From the NCBI GenBank assembly GCA_013398275.1, contig VZSE01002880.1, forward strand, positions 316,259 to 380,258: a stretch of DNA of 64,000 nucleotides, written 5' to 3'. Origin of the DNA: Promerops cafer. Taxonomy: Eukaryota > Chordata > Aves > Passeriformes > Nectariniidae. The notes beneath the pieces were generated by a model, which was not told where the DNA came from, made no database searches, and saw only the letters and a list, made by a program, of their open reading frames with translations. This document shows, one piece after another, positions 48,672-62,569 of the stretch (positions are counted from its first letter, which is position 1; the number at the start of each line of letters is the position of its first letter). A program made the position numbers and the translations under genes.

Positions 48672-51296
48672 CTGCATTGAAAACATGAAGAGGAATCAGC
48701 TCCACTCCTGGATATAATCATTGTCTCTCACTGTCTTCTTAACTGGTAAGACTTCTTTAAGCAAACACCACCGGCTGAAGAGGTTACTCAGCATGGATTA
48801 GCTACTAATTAGTTTTTTTAAAAGCAGAGAGACAAGGCTATACATACAGAGCAGTACACAACCAGCAACACTAATGACATGAAAACAGCTCAAAGTACCA
48901 CTTGATAGCCCAGGAAACTGAAGTTCTCCTTTCACCCATAGAAAACTACAAGAAACCAAGCCTTATTCTCGTCACCAAAATATTCTGTACGACTGCAGGC
49001 TTTGTAAGAAATTGAAAAACAAAGAACAGTACATATATCACTACCACAAACAAACAAAAAGCCATTAAGGTAAGAAACCACAAGGTAATCATTAAATTTG
49101 TATTTACTACTTGCAAATCCAGTTAAAAAACCACAACTGTTTATTTTTAGGACTCCCCTACATGCAATTGTGCTTAACTCATTTTCTGACTTTTATTGTT
49201 ACTGCCGTGATCGTTCAGCTTTACAAGGAAAGGGCAAAAGCTCCTGGGTGGATTAGGTGTCTCCACATCTGGCATAAAGCATCCAACAATCAAAACCTTC
49301 ATACAGCTGTCAGATTCACGGGAGAGCTAACAAAGTGTGGCTATTGACTGGCCTCACAGGGGTGTGGGGGGAGCCATTCTTTCTCTAGGATGAATTTAGC
49401 CCTTCCAGGGCACACTGACAGTAGAAGCAGTGAAGTCTTCTCTTGGACCTCTCCAAGTATTTGCATCATATCAAATCTTTCCCCTGCTAAAATGAAGCTG
49501 TGTATATAGAAACAGGTGATGCAGACCTCCCTTTGTAGTAGAAATAGCTCTACAAGAAAGTGAAGATGTTAGATTGTCCAGATAGTACTTTGCCCCATCT
49601 ACCTCCACAGTTATCTTTTTCCCTATTGGCCAACACCAATTTAACATGGCATTTGAGAGATAGGTGCTGATTTGGGGTAGGGTGGGAAAAATTACAGTAA
49701 TGAAATCCATTCCCAAAAAATAAATGCAACACAAACCAATAAATTGGAGTGCCAATTTTCATTCTCCCATAAGGCTTTTGCACTGCTTGGCAGCACACAA
49801 GCCCTAATAGCCTGTGTGCACAAGCATTACATGGGGGCTGTGTACTTCTTCAAGATTTGATCTTACCAATGAAGCTGAGGGTTCCCAACATAACTGGAAA
49901 ACAGAGTTCCTTGGGAGGAAACTTAGGTGATAAAACACTAGCTGGAAACATGTGCAAGACATCACAACAGGCTGGGAAAGGGAACACAAATACAATAAGT
50001 CTCCACCAAATATGAAATTCAAGCCCTCCTCCATCCTGCCAATGCCTTGTCATCATATTTTTCATGCAACATAAAAGCATTATTGGGTCACATGAATCAA
50101 AGACTCAAGTGAAAAAGTAAAATACACAAGGAGGTAAAGGTAAAACCAACACTGAATAAAAACACAGCAGGCATAGGTACAAAAAAAAATACATGCAGTA
50201 CAGAGTGGAAAAAAGTCAGGCTGGTCTTGTGAAGGAGCTGGCACAAGGAGGGCAGAGAAAGAGGGGTTTTCTAAACAGTAGAGCAGAATGTTAATTAACT
50301 ACAGCCAACACCCATAAAAATACCTAAATTACATTCCCATGAAATCTGAAGAAGATTTATTATTTTAATGCTCAGTAACAATATAGTCAGTAAACCGAAG
50401 ATACTGCTGCTGGTGTTCCCAAGCAAGAAAAGCACTAGGACAAGTACTGTCAGTGATGTCATACTTAAACAGTTTGTAATTTCCATCTGCTGTCACAGCA
50501 CAAAAGGAAGTGAGACAAAAAACTGAAAAAAAAAAAAAAAAGAGGGAGAAGTACATAACATTCTAGTACCACACGCACAAAGTATTTGTGTGTATATACA
50601 TATAAATATAGAAATAGAGATATATGGTTGATCACAGAGGCTTAAGAGCCCAAAAACAAGACAATCTCCTGCTGCAGGAAGCAAATTGCTTCCTGAGGTC
50701 ATTCTTCATCATCTCCAATAGCCACAGAGCTGATCACTGACCACACAATGATTTCTTAGTTAAAGCAGAGGCAACAGCACAGCCCTGGAAAGGTCAGTCA
50801 GATACTGCACTTAATCACATCTGTGCTCTGTTATTTGTACAGCACAGGGAAATGCAAAGCTTCTCACCTGACCAGCTTTGGTGTCAATAGTTACCTCAGG
50901 ACTGGGAACAGCTTGCTGGTTAGGCATCGAGCTTGTTGTCAATCTCCTGACTAATTTATACAGTACAGAGCAGATTACTTACAATTTCATGTACTAGCTG
51001 GTGCTAACATTTTTATACATGTGCACCTAATGCAGTAAGTGCCACAGGACTGTATTAACACAATGTTTCACCTCTTCAGTGGCAGGAAAAGGAGGGTGAC
51101 AGCAGACAAATTCTGCACCTATTCTTCACCACCCTTCAACAAGTGCAAATCACAAAGTTACACTCAGAGAAACATCAGTGAACACCAGTCAACAAAATCC
51201 CAACAGCAGAAACCAGCTGGGTTACCCCAACACATTTCTCTCTCTCTGTCATATTTAAAAAACAAAAGTCAATGTAAGCCAACACCCCTGGGTTGA

Positions 51297-51313
51297 TTTT
51301 TTTTTTTTTTTTT
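51297..51313. repeat. T17 homopolymer
   Basis: Seventeen T on the + strand with no recognisable retroposed sequence on the A side. Confidence 0.9.
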
Positions 51314-53309
51314 AATGCAGAAATTCACACTGAGACATTGATTACACAAACACTTCATGATGTTCTCAGGTCAGAAGTTGTCTCTCCTCTACCAGAATAT
51401 AAGTCATGTGCAAACAGCTTTCTCTTTTCTTTCCTCCTTCCACTAGACTCTGGGGGGAAGAAGCCTCTTCCAAAGCAATGACACAAAGGACATTCACTCT
51501 GGGAAATAAGTGCACCTGCTCTGTTTCAGAGTGCTAATCTGCAAACTGGGGAATGGAAGACAAATGAGGGGAAAAACAAACCCAGGCAAGTAATCATCAA
51601 CTGGTGAGAAAATAATTAGTAAAGCCAGAAGAAATAAATGGATTTTTTTTTTTTAAATCGCTGTCTCATCTTCAAATTCAAATGCCATTGTACAATTTTT
51701 TATCCACAATAAAACAACAATTAAAAATGGGGAGGGGGAAAATTGACAGAAGCTACCATACAAGAGGCAGGAAAATGAACAGATCTCTAACAGGTGTTTT
51801 GAAGGTACTTTCCAGTAGTTTGCCAGGAACTACAAGAAAACAGAGGATTGGAATGAATCAGGGTTCCTGAAAAGATTGCACCATCTGGGACCATCTGAAT
51901 ATGTGTGTCATGATTCAGTGTGAACTTTCAATGCTGCCATGAAATCCATACCAAAAAAGAAAGATCCCTGAGTGTTGTGACAATCTCTGGTTGTGCACCA
52001 CATCTGCATGCAGCCTGTGTCAGCCTGTCCTACAGTTGGGGCCCTGCTACCCTCCTCCAGAGCTTTTTCAAGGAAGAAAGGTGTGAGACAGCAATCTCCT
52101 TGCTGGTTTCTTAGCACTGAGTGATGGTTTCATGTTTTGTTATTTCTCAGCAACAATTGATACTTTCATATATTTTAAATAAGGCATGAGCAGAAGTTAA
52201 AGTGTATTTTGACAGATGAGGTCCTCAGAACACCTGTACGAAGAAAGCTTGTTTTATATGGAACAGCAGTGCAATTTGACCTTGGCTGAAATTCTCCCAC
52301 TAGTAGAATTTCCCTGTTTGCTAAGCATGTAAATTACTGCTGGCTTCTTTCGTACAATTATAGAATTCAAATGCTTTTTATAGGTCTATCTGCAGTCTCT
52401 CATTCAAATCCCAATGTATAAGAAAAAAACATGGCTAAATTCAGACTGATTTTATGCACATCAAAAAAAGTTGGGATATTTGAAGGTCATGCAATGTGCT
52501 TTCCAGAAGGACAGTATTATTCCACAACTGATTCAAGACATTTTACAATTCTTTCTGACCATTTATGCAACTCCTGCGTACCTCACACAAAAATATTTCT
52601 TGGAGAGGATAAAGCTTGACACAGTCACGCTTAATGACTTTTTTTCTTCCCCCTTTCTTTTAGTCACCATCATAGTGACTAAACTGTACATTTGACTGCT
52701 CATTTCACTTCCAGATCAGCAGAGAAAGGTTCCTAAAAGTATACTTTCAGTTGGAAACACCTGCAGTGGATGTAAGGACCAAAAAATATTGGAAAAGTCA
52801 CTATCAACGTTAAATAAGAACATTTACAACACCAAAGCAGAATAGGCAAAGTATTTCTATAAGGTGAGTTGGCTTAATCCACCCTCTGCATTAAAGAAAC
52901 ATTCACCTATTCATCATCTCAAGCCACAGAAGTGATCTTATCCTGTGGCAAACACCACGGTGTTTAATTCAAGGATTTTACTGCTGTCAGACTGTGCAAG
53001 TGGCCAAAGCAAGGACAGCTCACAGACTATGGATGCCAAGACAGGGCCCCAAGAATTGTGGAACTGGTGTCCTCCAGAACATCCTTAGGGTACACGGCAC
53101 TTTATTTCCTGATCTTCACCAACCCAATACCTACCACCAAACACTAAAATATCCCACAATGAAGACAGCAGCACAATTGGGTCAATAAGCAGATTAAATG
53201 CCCCTGTAAGAGCTCTAGGCACTAATGCAGAACTACTTTTTGCATTCAATTCTGGCAACCGTCCTCCTTATCACACTCAAACATAAATAAAGCAGAGTTA
53301 TCATTTTGA

Positions 53310-53790
53310 CTTTACAACTTCCATCATCCTTGATCAAGTGCCAAATGAAGCCCCACAGCCTCTTTCAAGGAGCAGCACCAGCACTTACAGCAGATGCTCT
53401 TAGAGCTACTGAACAGATGTCCCAGGGCAAAGCAGCAGGCACAGATGGCATCCCTGCAAATATGTACAAACTTGAGGTTGCCATCTAGTCAAAACATTGT
53501 GCATCTGCTTAACATTGTATGGGAGAAGGTCACAAAACCACAGGAGTTCAAGGATGGAAGCCCCATCTACCTCGCACATGCTGCAGGCAACACTACGATA
53601 CCAGGCCTCCCAAATGCTGGGGAAAAAATCACTGCCATAAAAATCAGACTGTTACTGCACAGAAACTTCTGGAAAATATCTCTGAGTCTGGCCAAGGCAC
53701 GGTTTTTAATTTTTTTCAATAGCAATGCAAATGCAGGAAAAGTCCAGCGATCAGCCATTTTGATGTCATCAGCTGTAAAGTGTAAATTCA
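53310..53790 (+). pseudogene. Decayed non-LTR reverse-transcriptase fragment
   Basis: One frame (53306-53488) contains ALRATEQMSQGKAAGTDGIP followed by ANMYKLE. This matches the conserved block at the N-terminal side of the RT domain in several non-LTR retrotransposon clades, where GKA(P/A)G-DGIPAE-YK is typical. A frameshifted continuation (53394-53918 frame) gives PQEFKDGSPIYL, then a GEKITAIKIRLLLHR segment, matching in order and spacing the following -P--FK-A-I--L-KKG- and GK-----L--RL blocks. A third frame gives ISESGQGTVF where an -PESQ-GFR-like motif is expected. At least two frameshifts and stops break it, so it is an old relic. It does not resemble CR1 in the blocks I can read. Confidence 0.6.
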
Positions 53791-56701
53791 GCAAGCTTCT
53801 GAAAAAATCAGTCTGTTTGGACTTGTTTGTGCACACAGCTTTTTCATTTCACAATAGCATTGTGCTATTTCATGGTAAAAATGGCTTCAGGCAAGTCTGT
53901 GCTTTAGCATCTTTGTAGAAACACTTCTTGATGTATTTAGAGACAGGCAAAAAATCTGCATCCATTTTCACAGAGATTGCAGGATTTTCAATCTACAGGG
54001 ATGAATTACTCCTTTGGCCTTCTGCTGCTCCTTAGCACCAAGTGAGCCTGTGTGCACAGTGGGACACGCTGTGTTGGGTGTGCTGCCAAGTGGCTCAGCC
54101 TGGACAGTGGCATGAAAGCAACTGAGATGTTGTTTTACAAGTCCTCAGTGCAAAGCCAATCAGGCCAGGAGCAGGCACTGTGCTGCACATCAGCTGGCAG
54201 GCATCTGCCCAAGGCACTGCCCTGTCAGTGATGGAGCCATGGTGAGAAAAAGCAGTGCCTCTGAAAGAAAAGATACATCTCTCCAAACGACAGGAAGCAC
54301 TCACTTTGCAGTTGTCACCACAGCTCTGTGAGGATGCAAAACCAGAACAAGTTACAGCTGTCAGGGCAAATATTTCAGTCGCTTCCACGGGCGCTGTTCT
54401 TGCACCCCAGTTACTGTGACGTGACAGGGTGAGATCCCAAGCTCTGAAGCATTAAGCATTGTGGAACACTGGGTTTTGATGAAATGCTCTGAACAGGCTC
54501 AAGTGCACACATCAACTCCACCACTGCACGTGCATCTTGAGGAACACGTTTGGTGCAGTGAGAGTCTCGTGTGGTGCCACTGTGACTGCCCAAGTGGCCC
54601 TGGATGGTAAGACAGGAAAGCTTCCTTAACATCCAAACTTACAAGCAGTTCAAAGCTACTTTTTACAGCTGGTTTAAATACAGACAGACCCAGAGGCTGC
54701 ACAGAAAAACCATACGAGGCAAATCATTGCTCATGCAGCATTAAAGACTCACTGCTGTGGCAGAGATTACACACTGATATCACCAAAGTCAGGCTGATGT
54801 CAGGCAGCACAAAAGGTGTCGTGAACAGAAGCATTACCTGTGACAATGAAATTTGTTGCTAAAAATCAGATTCACTTTCTACAAAGGGAAACACAAAAGC
54901 CGAATCCCATATATTGCATCACCTACTCTATTCCTACTCCATTCCAAAAGTATTCCTTCTATGCAAGCAAATCCAATATAGCCAAAATGTAACACTAAAC
55001 ACTTTCAAACCTCTCAAGTAAAAGCCTGAAAGTGCAACATCACTGTGCTACTGGCTACCTAAATAAGATTCTTCCAAACATTTCTACCCTTTCATTTCAA
55101 GCAAAAGGAACTAAACCCAGTCAATTAAATGACTTTATTCTTCTATTCAGACCACTCTGAAAACAACACTAATTTTGTTCCACCAGCCTAGCTTGAAACA
55201 TTTAACAATAAACACTCCCACACTGACACCTTCTATTAGTATAGAATATTTATGAACATTTTGTCTTTTGTTCTACCCATCTTACACATGGCAGCTGGCA
55301 TGCAAGCTGCAAGGCATAAAGCATTTATGATGTGTTTGTGTACCTGCAACTAGGCAAAGGTCATCCTAATACAACTTTGCTTTCCTCTTTGATCACATAA
55401 AGAAAAAAGTAACCCCAACATCTGCCTGCCAGGTAAAAGACAGCTGGAGCCAGAGCTGATACAAAGCAGCTACGTATTTCCATGGCATGTGTTGTAAGGA
55501 CTGACCTTAAGCATTTTTGTTTTCATTTCATATGTCTAAAAATCTACCTGCACCATGGCTGCAACCTGCCTACTATCTGAAAAAAAAAAGAGCCTGGTTT
55601 CTTTCCTAGTCCTAATAAACCAAGAAGGTAGTACCACACTGCACCTAAAAATAGTACAGCATCTTAGCAGGCATCAGAGCTAGCACAGCCAGCAAGACAG
55701 AAAAAAGTCTGGCTGCAGTAAGCTGAAGTTATGACTCCTTAAACGTACCTCAAAAAACACCCCAGCAAACCCACACAAAAACAACAAAAAAAACCACCCT
55801 CCCACTAAACACTGTCTTAACTTTACTGAAAAGTAACCTGACAAAAGAAAACCTTCACTCCCTTACAAAGCACCACTCCAATACCAAGGCACCTTGTACA
55901 CTCACATCCTGCAGTTGCTGTTACAGGGCTCATCACCCTTGGCCCAAGGATTGTCTCCCCACGGACCATCTGCAATCCACACAGCATGGGCATCTCAGGA
56001 CTTTCTGAATGGGGGCTGGCTACCTTTTAAGGCTGACCTGGGACACTGAGCTGGCATTAACCAGGGGTCTCTGTGGGTATGCAGAAGCCTAGAGCTGCCA
56101 GTGTGACCAGACAGACCCCAGCAGAGCTGTAACCAAAGCACAGCCCTGTCCAGTCCCTCCCTCCCTCATGCTCATCACTGCAGCAACAGCTCAGCTCAGG
56201 GGATCCCCAAATCCACAGTCTCTAAATGCCAGATTTTAACAAAACAAGAGGATAACACCTTTTTAAACTAATGAGGTCTGCCACCTGAGTGAAACTACAG
56301 TATTTGGAAACAAATTACCCTAATTGTGGCATCCTTAGAAGAAAGGTTCTTCCCTCTCATCTCTCAAATTCAGCAGCTTTTCAGTGATTTCTTACATTAT
56401 GACAAACTCCACATGTTGCAAAACGTGGAATATGCCAAAAGCATCTTAGGTCTGGACTGGTCAGTGCTCTTTAGACACTTTAAGCTGGCTAATTAAGACT
56501 TTTCTAATCAGCAAGAAAGGACACTTAATCAGTGGAACAATTACCATCCCTTAGTGAAGAACATCCTAGAACTAATAAACTATAAGGATGTAGTAAATCA
56601 GTATGTCCTTGTATGCCTATTTATACACTGCCAACTTGGCAAAAAACTCAAGGTCCATGCATCCTGGATAGCTGAACTATCTCCATTATAACATAAAAAA
56701 A

Positions 56702-56998
56702 TGACACCCACAGGTCAAAAAGACACCTGGCCAGGGGAAGACCCTTCCCTCAAGCATGCACAGAAGTTAGCTGAGATTATAAAACTTGTATGGAAACTAC
56801 TAATAGTAGTAATAGAGGGGCTGTACTTGGAAAGTTACCAACTCTGGACTTCTGTGTACCAACAGCAGTGTGGGAAGTCCTGTTGGTGTGCTTGGTTTGT
56901 GTGAAACCACCGAGTGCCCAGGCTCGTGCAGGTCTGAAATAAATAACTGATGTCTCTCTCAAGTGTGTAATTATTGACTTGTTGCACACTGGGTAACA
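56702..56998 (+). mobile_element. Short ERV LTR, probable solo (297 bp)
   Basis: The segment starts TGACACCCACAGGTCAAAAA and ends GCACACTGGGTAACA, giving TG...CA ends. It contains a TATA box ATTATAAAA at 56776-56784 and a polyadenylation signal AATAAA at 56938-56943 within GAAATAAATAA. GTGTGAAACCACCGAGTGCC lies between the two, followed by CTGATGTCTCTCTC. This order (U3 with TATA, R with AATAAA, short U5) is that of a class I-like LTR. The flanks are A-rich (AAAAA before, AACAA after), so a target duplication cannot be judged. Confidence 0.6.
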
Positions 56999-58674
56999 AA
57001 CAAACACATTTCTCCTAAATTCTCAGGAAAAAAAAATTGAAAATCTTCTCCTCTGCCCTCTCTCATGGCCCAGTACATGTCTGCTCCACGTATGCCCTCA
57101 GTCCCAGGCAGCCTCCACCCTGCCTGCCCCACTGCCACGAGCTCTGGCAGCTTTCCACAGCCTGCAACCACCAGGGCAGGCACTGCCACCCCCCTTCCCT
57201 CTCTGGAGACAGTGCCTGGAGCACAGCACACAGGCATCGTTACAAAACTGCAAACAAAACCCAAAAAACCAGACACACCACCCAGACTACCATCAACCAT
57301 GCAAATGAGCGTTAATAATGCGTTGTAGACATCTCACTGTCCTATTAACTAGGGCAGTTTACATCCTAAACGAGCAGCCCAAACTCAGCAGACAGTTTTC
57401 AGAAAGCTGCATTTAGTGTAAGTTTGAGGCATTCTGGTTCTTTGCCTGTATCAGAGGGTCATAAAACAATCTAACAGAATAACTCAGCACGTTGGAGCAG
57501 ACTCCTGGGGGACCCACACATCCTGCTCCTGGCTGACCACAACATTTCTGCACTGTCCAAATTCGGGTTTAAAGAGTTTCAAACTGTCAGCCATTCTCCT
57601 CCAATTGCCAGCGTGGTCCAATGAATGCATTTCAACAGCTGGTTATGAGCAGCATGTTAATGCTTCAGAGAGACAACAATTGTCAGCCTGGTGTACATAA
57701 AACACCTGCTCTCAGCAGGAAGCCACAGGATGGAAGGGAACTCCTCCAGTAGTAACTCCTCTCTCACAATGCTTAAATCAGTGGAAGATTTATATAACAG
57801 TTCTTCTTCATTTTACTCTTCCTCATACCTTAACCCCAAGAACAGAAGCAGGTGAGCACAATTCTGTTTGCATTTGCATCTCTGAAGACCTTTTGAGAAG
57901 GAAAAAAATGTGTAAATGCCTCACTATTTCACATCAGCTCATTCAGAGGGATGGAAGCAAGGCTCAGGCTTTATATTCTCTTTACGGCTTTCCAGTTTAG
58001 CAATTCAACATATAAATATTCATAAAGATGTGCCCTTTACCCTAAAAGAAAAAGGTTAATGCATACATCTGCAGAGTTTTTCCTTCCCTTTCTGAATCCT
58101 GGGCATCTAGGAATCCAATATGCATATGCCCATCTTGCAGAGAATAATCTAAAACATAGCAGGGAGTAAATCCAATTTTTCAGTTTTACTACTAGGGTCA
58201 GAAGTCACTTGCAGAGGCTTCTTTTCATCAGCTAGGTTTCAGTGAATAATTTAACTAGCTTATTACCCCTTTGTGTTTTTAATTAAACATATAATGGCCT
58301 GCTAGCCTTCCAGCTGTTATTTGTGAACATACAGCTTTCTACCTGCTCCTCAACAGCCTCAGGAGGCATTCAGGGTGTCACCTGGGGGAAGTATCCAACA
58401 GTGGACTGAAGTCTCATGCCTATTTTACCTCCCCCCACCCAAAACTGACCTGCAAGGCACAAAAGTCTCACTATGAGCCTGACATATTTATCAGAACCCT
58501 CCTGAGTATTTGTATCAGCAGAGCTTGCTGCTACATAGTGAAGGGGCAGATTTTCGGCTCAGTAAATCCATTTCACTGTAGCAGTACAATCAGCTTACAG
58601 GTTTCCAGATATTTGGCAGGGCATAAAGTTCCTGAAGCTCAGGTCCTAGGCACAGGTTACAAGCATATTAAAGT

Positions 58675-58693
58675 AAAAAAAAAAAAAAAAAAA
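58675..58693. repeat. A19 homopolymer
   Basis: Nineteen A on the + strand. The upstream sequence shows no retrogene that I can identify. Confidence 0.9.
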
Positions 58694-61600
58694 GGAAACA
58701 TTTAGAAAAAATTGAAGTTTTTAATGCTTCCTGTAAGAAAATCTCCAAAACAATCATCTTATGACTTAGTCCTTTGTTCTATCACGGTGAGATCTCCATT
58801 ATGAAACACCCTTCAGAAAGAATTACATATGGGTACCTGAACATCCTCGACATATTTCCCCAGCTGCTGATCTTGGCCAGTGGTGGAGAACCATCAATGT
58901 ATCTCAAACCCAGAGATTAAACAGCTGAAAGGCAATGCTGACTCCATCTAACTCATGCTCTTGGGCTCTGGACCACGCAAGGCCAGAGCATGTAAGGAGC
59001 AAGCAGACAGCTTCAGGTGAAACTCTATTGAGCCACTGTTGAAATGAGGAATTCGCTGTGGGTGGCATTTTAAATATCTTGATGGCCTTTTTTTAAGTGT
59101 TTTGGTGGTCTAAAGAGTCAAAGGTTGTGAGCAAAATAGGCCACAAAGCTCATCTAGGAAGAACTGGCTACCGTAATTCGCTGATCAGGAAAACAGTTTC
59201 CACCTTCTGCATCCCCAAGTAACATGTCTGTCCATCCTCTATTATCTTTTATTATCTCTAATTTAGGAAATAAAATATAATCTTCAGATTTACCTCTGTA
59301 TTCCACACAACTGCACAAACTATCAGACTGTCCAATTAGAATTTATCTGCGTTAATTAAGATTTCCATTTTCCAAGATTTACTTTAATACATTTGAAACA
59401 TTAAAATAATGTCTTTATCATCATTAAACTGGTTCAACAAAATGTTAAAGATGCATTGTGATCATTGTCCTGTCCATCAAATGATGATATAAATTAACAG
59501 CAAATCTCTAATTGCTATGAAATATCCATTCAGAATAACAAAATAGTATATCTAAATTACTGACTTCAAGAAAAATTGTATTAATCTTATTTTATTATCT
59601 TCAGTTTAAGAGTGCCATTATTATTGGAAAATAAAAACCTGCTAAAACTTACTAGAGAAATGAAATTTAAACCAGGCACTCTGTGCATTACCACCTTAGG
59701 ACAATGATCTCCACTACATCAAAAAGCAGAATATACACACACACCTTTCCCTTCCTTGGAATAACACTTATTTCTCATCTATCAAATCTGTGCACAACAA
59801 GAAAAAGATATTTCCCATAGATCTATGAACTCGGGTATCCACAGTTAACAGAGGTTTTTTTCACTTGTTTCTGACCTCCTATATGTTCTGAAGGCTTGAA
59901 CTTTTAATTTGGCTACTTTTGGTATGCTGGTAAGTTAAAAAAAGCAAGCATTTAACTATAACATCTCCTTTTTCGCACAAAGAGAAGAAATTGAGAAGAG
60001 TTCTTGGGTTTTCCATAGTCAAAAACTATACTGGTTAAAGAACAATTGTACCCTTATACCTGTTCCCACATACCTTGCTCCTGATGAAATAAAGACACTC
60101 TTTATTATCCTCTTTGCAGTGGAAATTGAAAAACACAGGGGAAATTGAAAAAGCTTGACCAAAAAAATGGATGTCATCAATACAGAACCATGATAATTAT
60201 AAGAAGCTTAGTAGGAGCAACAATTAATTAAAGGCTTGCCCTGTGATGTGTCTGCACCCATTTCAGTTCCCATGCAAAGCTATAGGTGAGTGGAGCTGTT
60301 AGAGAAACACCAAAAATTATCAACCAGAAAATTCTGCTATTACACTGATCTAATGTAAGCAGGGTCCTCTTCAGTAGCACCCCAAATCTTTGTTCTCTAC
60401 TTCTCATCCATGTTAAAAAGTACTTTCTCCACTGTCATCCACTTTGCTAATTTCTGTCATCACAGACCTGGGGGTCTGAAAGCAAGATCCCCACCAAGGT
60501 GTGAGCAGCAGCCTGAGAAACAAACAATGGCTTTAAGGGAAACACAGTGAGTGCAAAACAGAAGGACAGCCACAGTAATCCACCTGAAATAACAGCAGTC
60601 AAGAGCAACACCAGACACGCCTGTTCTGACTCCTGCATGGAATTACAGACTGAAACTTCCTCAGTTACTACACAGAGCTGCAAAGGTTTAACTGAGACTA
60701 GCAGGCAATCCTTCAACTCTATGTATTTTTAAGCAGATGTCATAATTTTAAATATTATAGATAACCTCAGCGCCAGAGAGGACAACAGCAGTGTTATTTT
60801 GTTCAACCAAGATTACTCCTGCACAGCACATCTCCCTGCAAGCCTCTGCCTGTCAAGATAGAGGACTCAAGGAGCTGCATTCAGTAGATGCCATATCTAA
60901 AAATCCATGTGCCTGGCATTGTATAATCACCACTGCCTGTCTAGATTGACCTTGGATTTTGCTAAGGGCAGGCACGTGACAGCATTTCTCTGTTCAATGG
61001 CTACCCTCAATGTCCTCGTTCTCAAATAAATAATACACAAACTCTTAACATGGCAAACTGATCCTGTTAACCATGACTTCAAACGCCTGAAAAAGCTTGG
61101 AGAAATCAAAAAGTAATGATAGAGTAAGAGAAGGAGAACAGGAAGAGATGGAGGGAGGAATCCCTCTCTAATGTAAAACAATGCTCTTCTAGACTGAGAC
61201 AGTGGCCTGAAAAATGCAGAAAGGAATAACGTAAAAGAAAGACCAATAGCGAAGTGGAGGTGACAGAAAAGTATAAAATAGAGAAATAGCAAAGTCCTCC
61301 CCTTAACTGGGGAGCCTTGTCTGGACATCTCTGCTGTTGCACTGGCAAAAGGCATCACTGAATTTGGTCATGATGAAGTCACTGCCTTCTCCCTCATACA
61401 TGTTCTCAACAAAAAGGGAAGGAATTGGGCTAACAATTGAGTATCATGTACATGATTAAGACAAATACCAGTAGGATTTTTTTAACAGAAGTGCTGCAGA
61501 ATAACTGGTATTAGATTTTAAATGTGAGCAACCAAAGCATGTCCCATTACTTCTATTACAACAGAAAAGACCAGCACTAGTCTTTTTATGTGTCAGACTA

Positions 61601-62217
61601 GACACAAAGGCCCTTCAAGACCTAAGAAATTACTAAAAAAGCATTCATAAAGTTACAAATAGGAGGCTGTTTGATACAACACACACTTTGAAACATCAAA
61701 ACATCATCGTAATTGTATTATAGGCCATAATACAAAGTAGAACTTTTTTGGTAACAAACTGATGTCTGCCACTAAAACAGATAATCAAAGAGACCTTTTG
61801 CCTCCTACACTGACAACCAGAGGAAAAAAAGGTGTGGGGTGGGAAGGCACATACATGAAATAGGAATATAATGTATTTATGTTGGGAAGAAAACATACAC
61901 AGTATTATATGGAAGCACAAGTAGCTTAATTGCTTAATAGCTTAGTTGCTCAATCTCAAACAAAATGTATCCTTTTATAATGTTATAAAACATAGTGAAG
62001 CAAGAAAAGTGCAAATTTAACTTTTATGAAAAAGCAAATTCCAAAGCACATATAATAAACTAGTCAGGAAAATTGCATTACAAGGTTTGTAACTTCCAAA
62101 GTGCATTGCATCTATACTACATTGGCTTTGATCTTTCTGCTTAAGTTATTTTACAGACCGGGATACATAAATAATGAATTCCTCCTATAACAAAAAAAAA
62201 AGAACTAGAAAAAAGTA

Positions 62218-62323
62218 GCAAATTGCAAACTATGAAGAAAGGCTCTAACTTGCATGTTAGATTTTACATCAGTGGCAAATTGCAAACTATGAAGAAAGGC
62301 TCGAACTTGTTAGATTTTACATC
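62218..62323. repeat. 57-bp tandem duplication near exon 1
   Basis: Two adjacent copies start GCAAATTGCAAACTATGAAG at 62218 and 62275. The second differs by one substitution (CTCTAACT to CTCGAACT) and a 4-base deletion (TTGCATGTTAG to TTGTTAG). It lies about 95 bases downstream of the exon 1 donor in transcription direction. Confidence 0.9.
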
Positions 62324-62418
62324 TACCACTTCAACACATTGTCCAAACAGACCACTGAGCACTCAGTATCTTTTATGTTGTTTCTGCTGCAAGAGAGAGA
62401 GAAACAAATTCCTCTTAC

Positions 62419-62569
62419 CTGTGCTCTAACTCTCGGATGGACAATATAACTCCAGAGGTTGATGCCTTTTGTTGCAGAGTGGCCAGAAATGTGAACTCAC
62501 TTTTATTCCGGAAGAGCTGAATTAACTTCTCACTCACGTGGGGTGCTGCGTGGATTTCTCTTTCTGTAT
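62419..62569 (-). CDS. NELL1: NELL1 exon 1 of window: LamG/TSPN domain, first part
   Basis: This exon encodes about 50 residues of the N-terminal laminin-G/thrombospondin-N-like domain, the heparin- and receptor-binding head of NELL proteins. The reading starts with TEREIHAAPHVSEKL and ends in LSIRELEH. The acceptor is TTCTTAG before 62569 and the donor is GTAAG from 62418. It opens with the last two bases of an Asp codon and ends on AG, the first two bases of a Ser codon completed by the next exon. An N-K-S sequon (RNKSEF) is a likely glycosylation site. A very long T tract in the sense strand lies just upstream of the acceptor. Confidence 0.96.

Larger units (their letters stand above)
48672..62418 (-). 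other. NELL1: Intron between exons 1 and 2
   Basis: A 13.7-kb intron with a decayed reverse-transcriptase fragment (about 53310-53790), a solo LTR (56702-56998), homopolymer runs at 51297-51313 (T) and 58675-58693 (A), and a 57-bp tandem duplication beside exon 1 (62218-62323). The patch at 55890-56170 is GC-richer but unassigned. Confidence 0.75.

Noticed and set aside
53394..53918. Intact 174-codon gene
   Set aside because: Only parts align with RT blocks, the best block is in another frame, and the end shows no similarity. It is a frame through a decayed retroelement.
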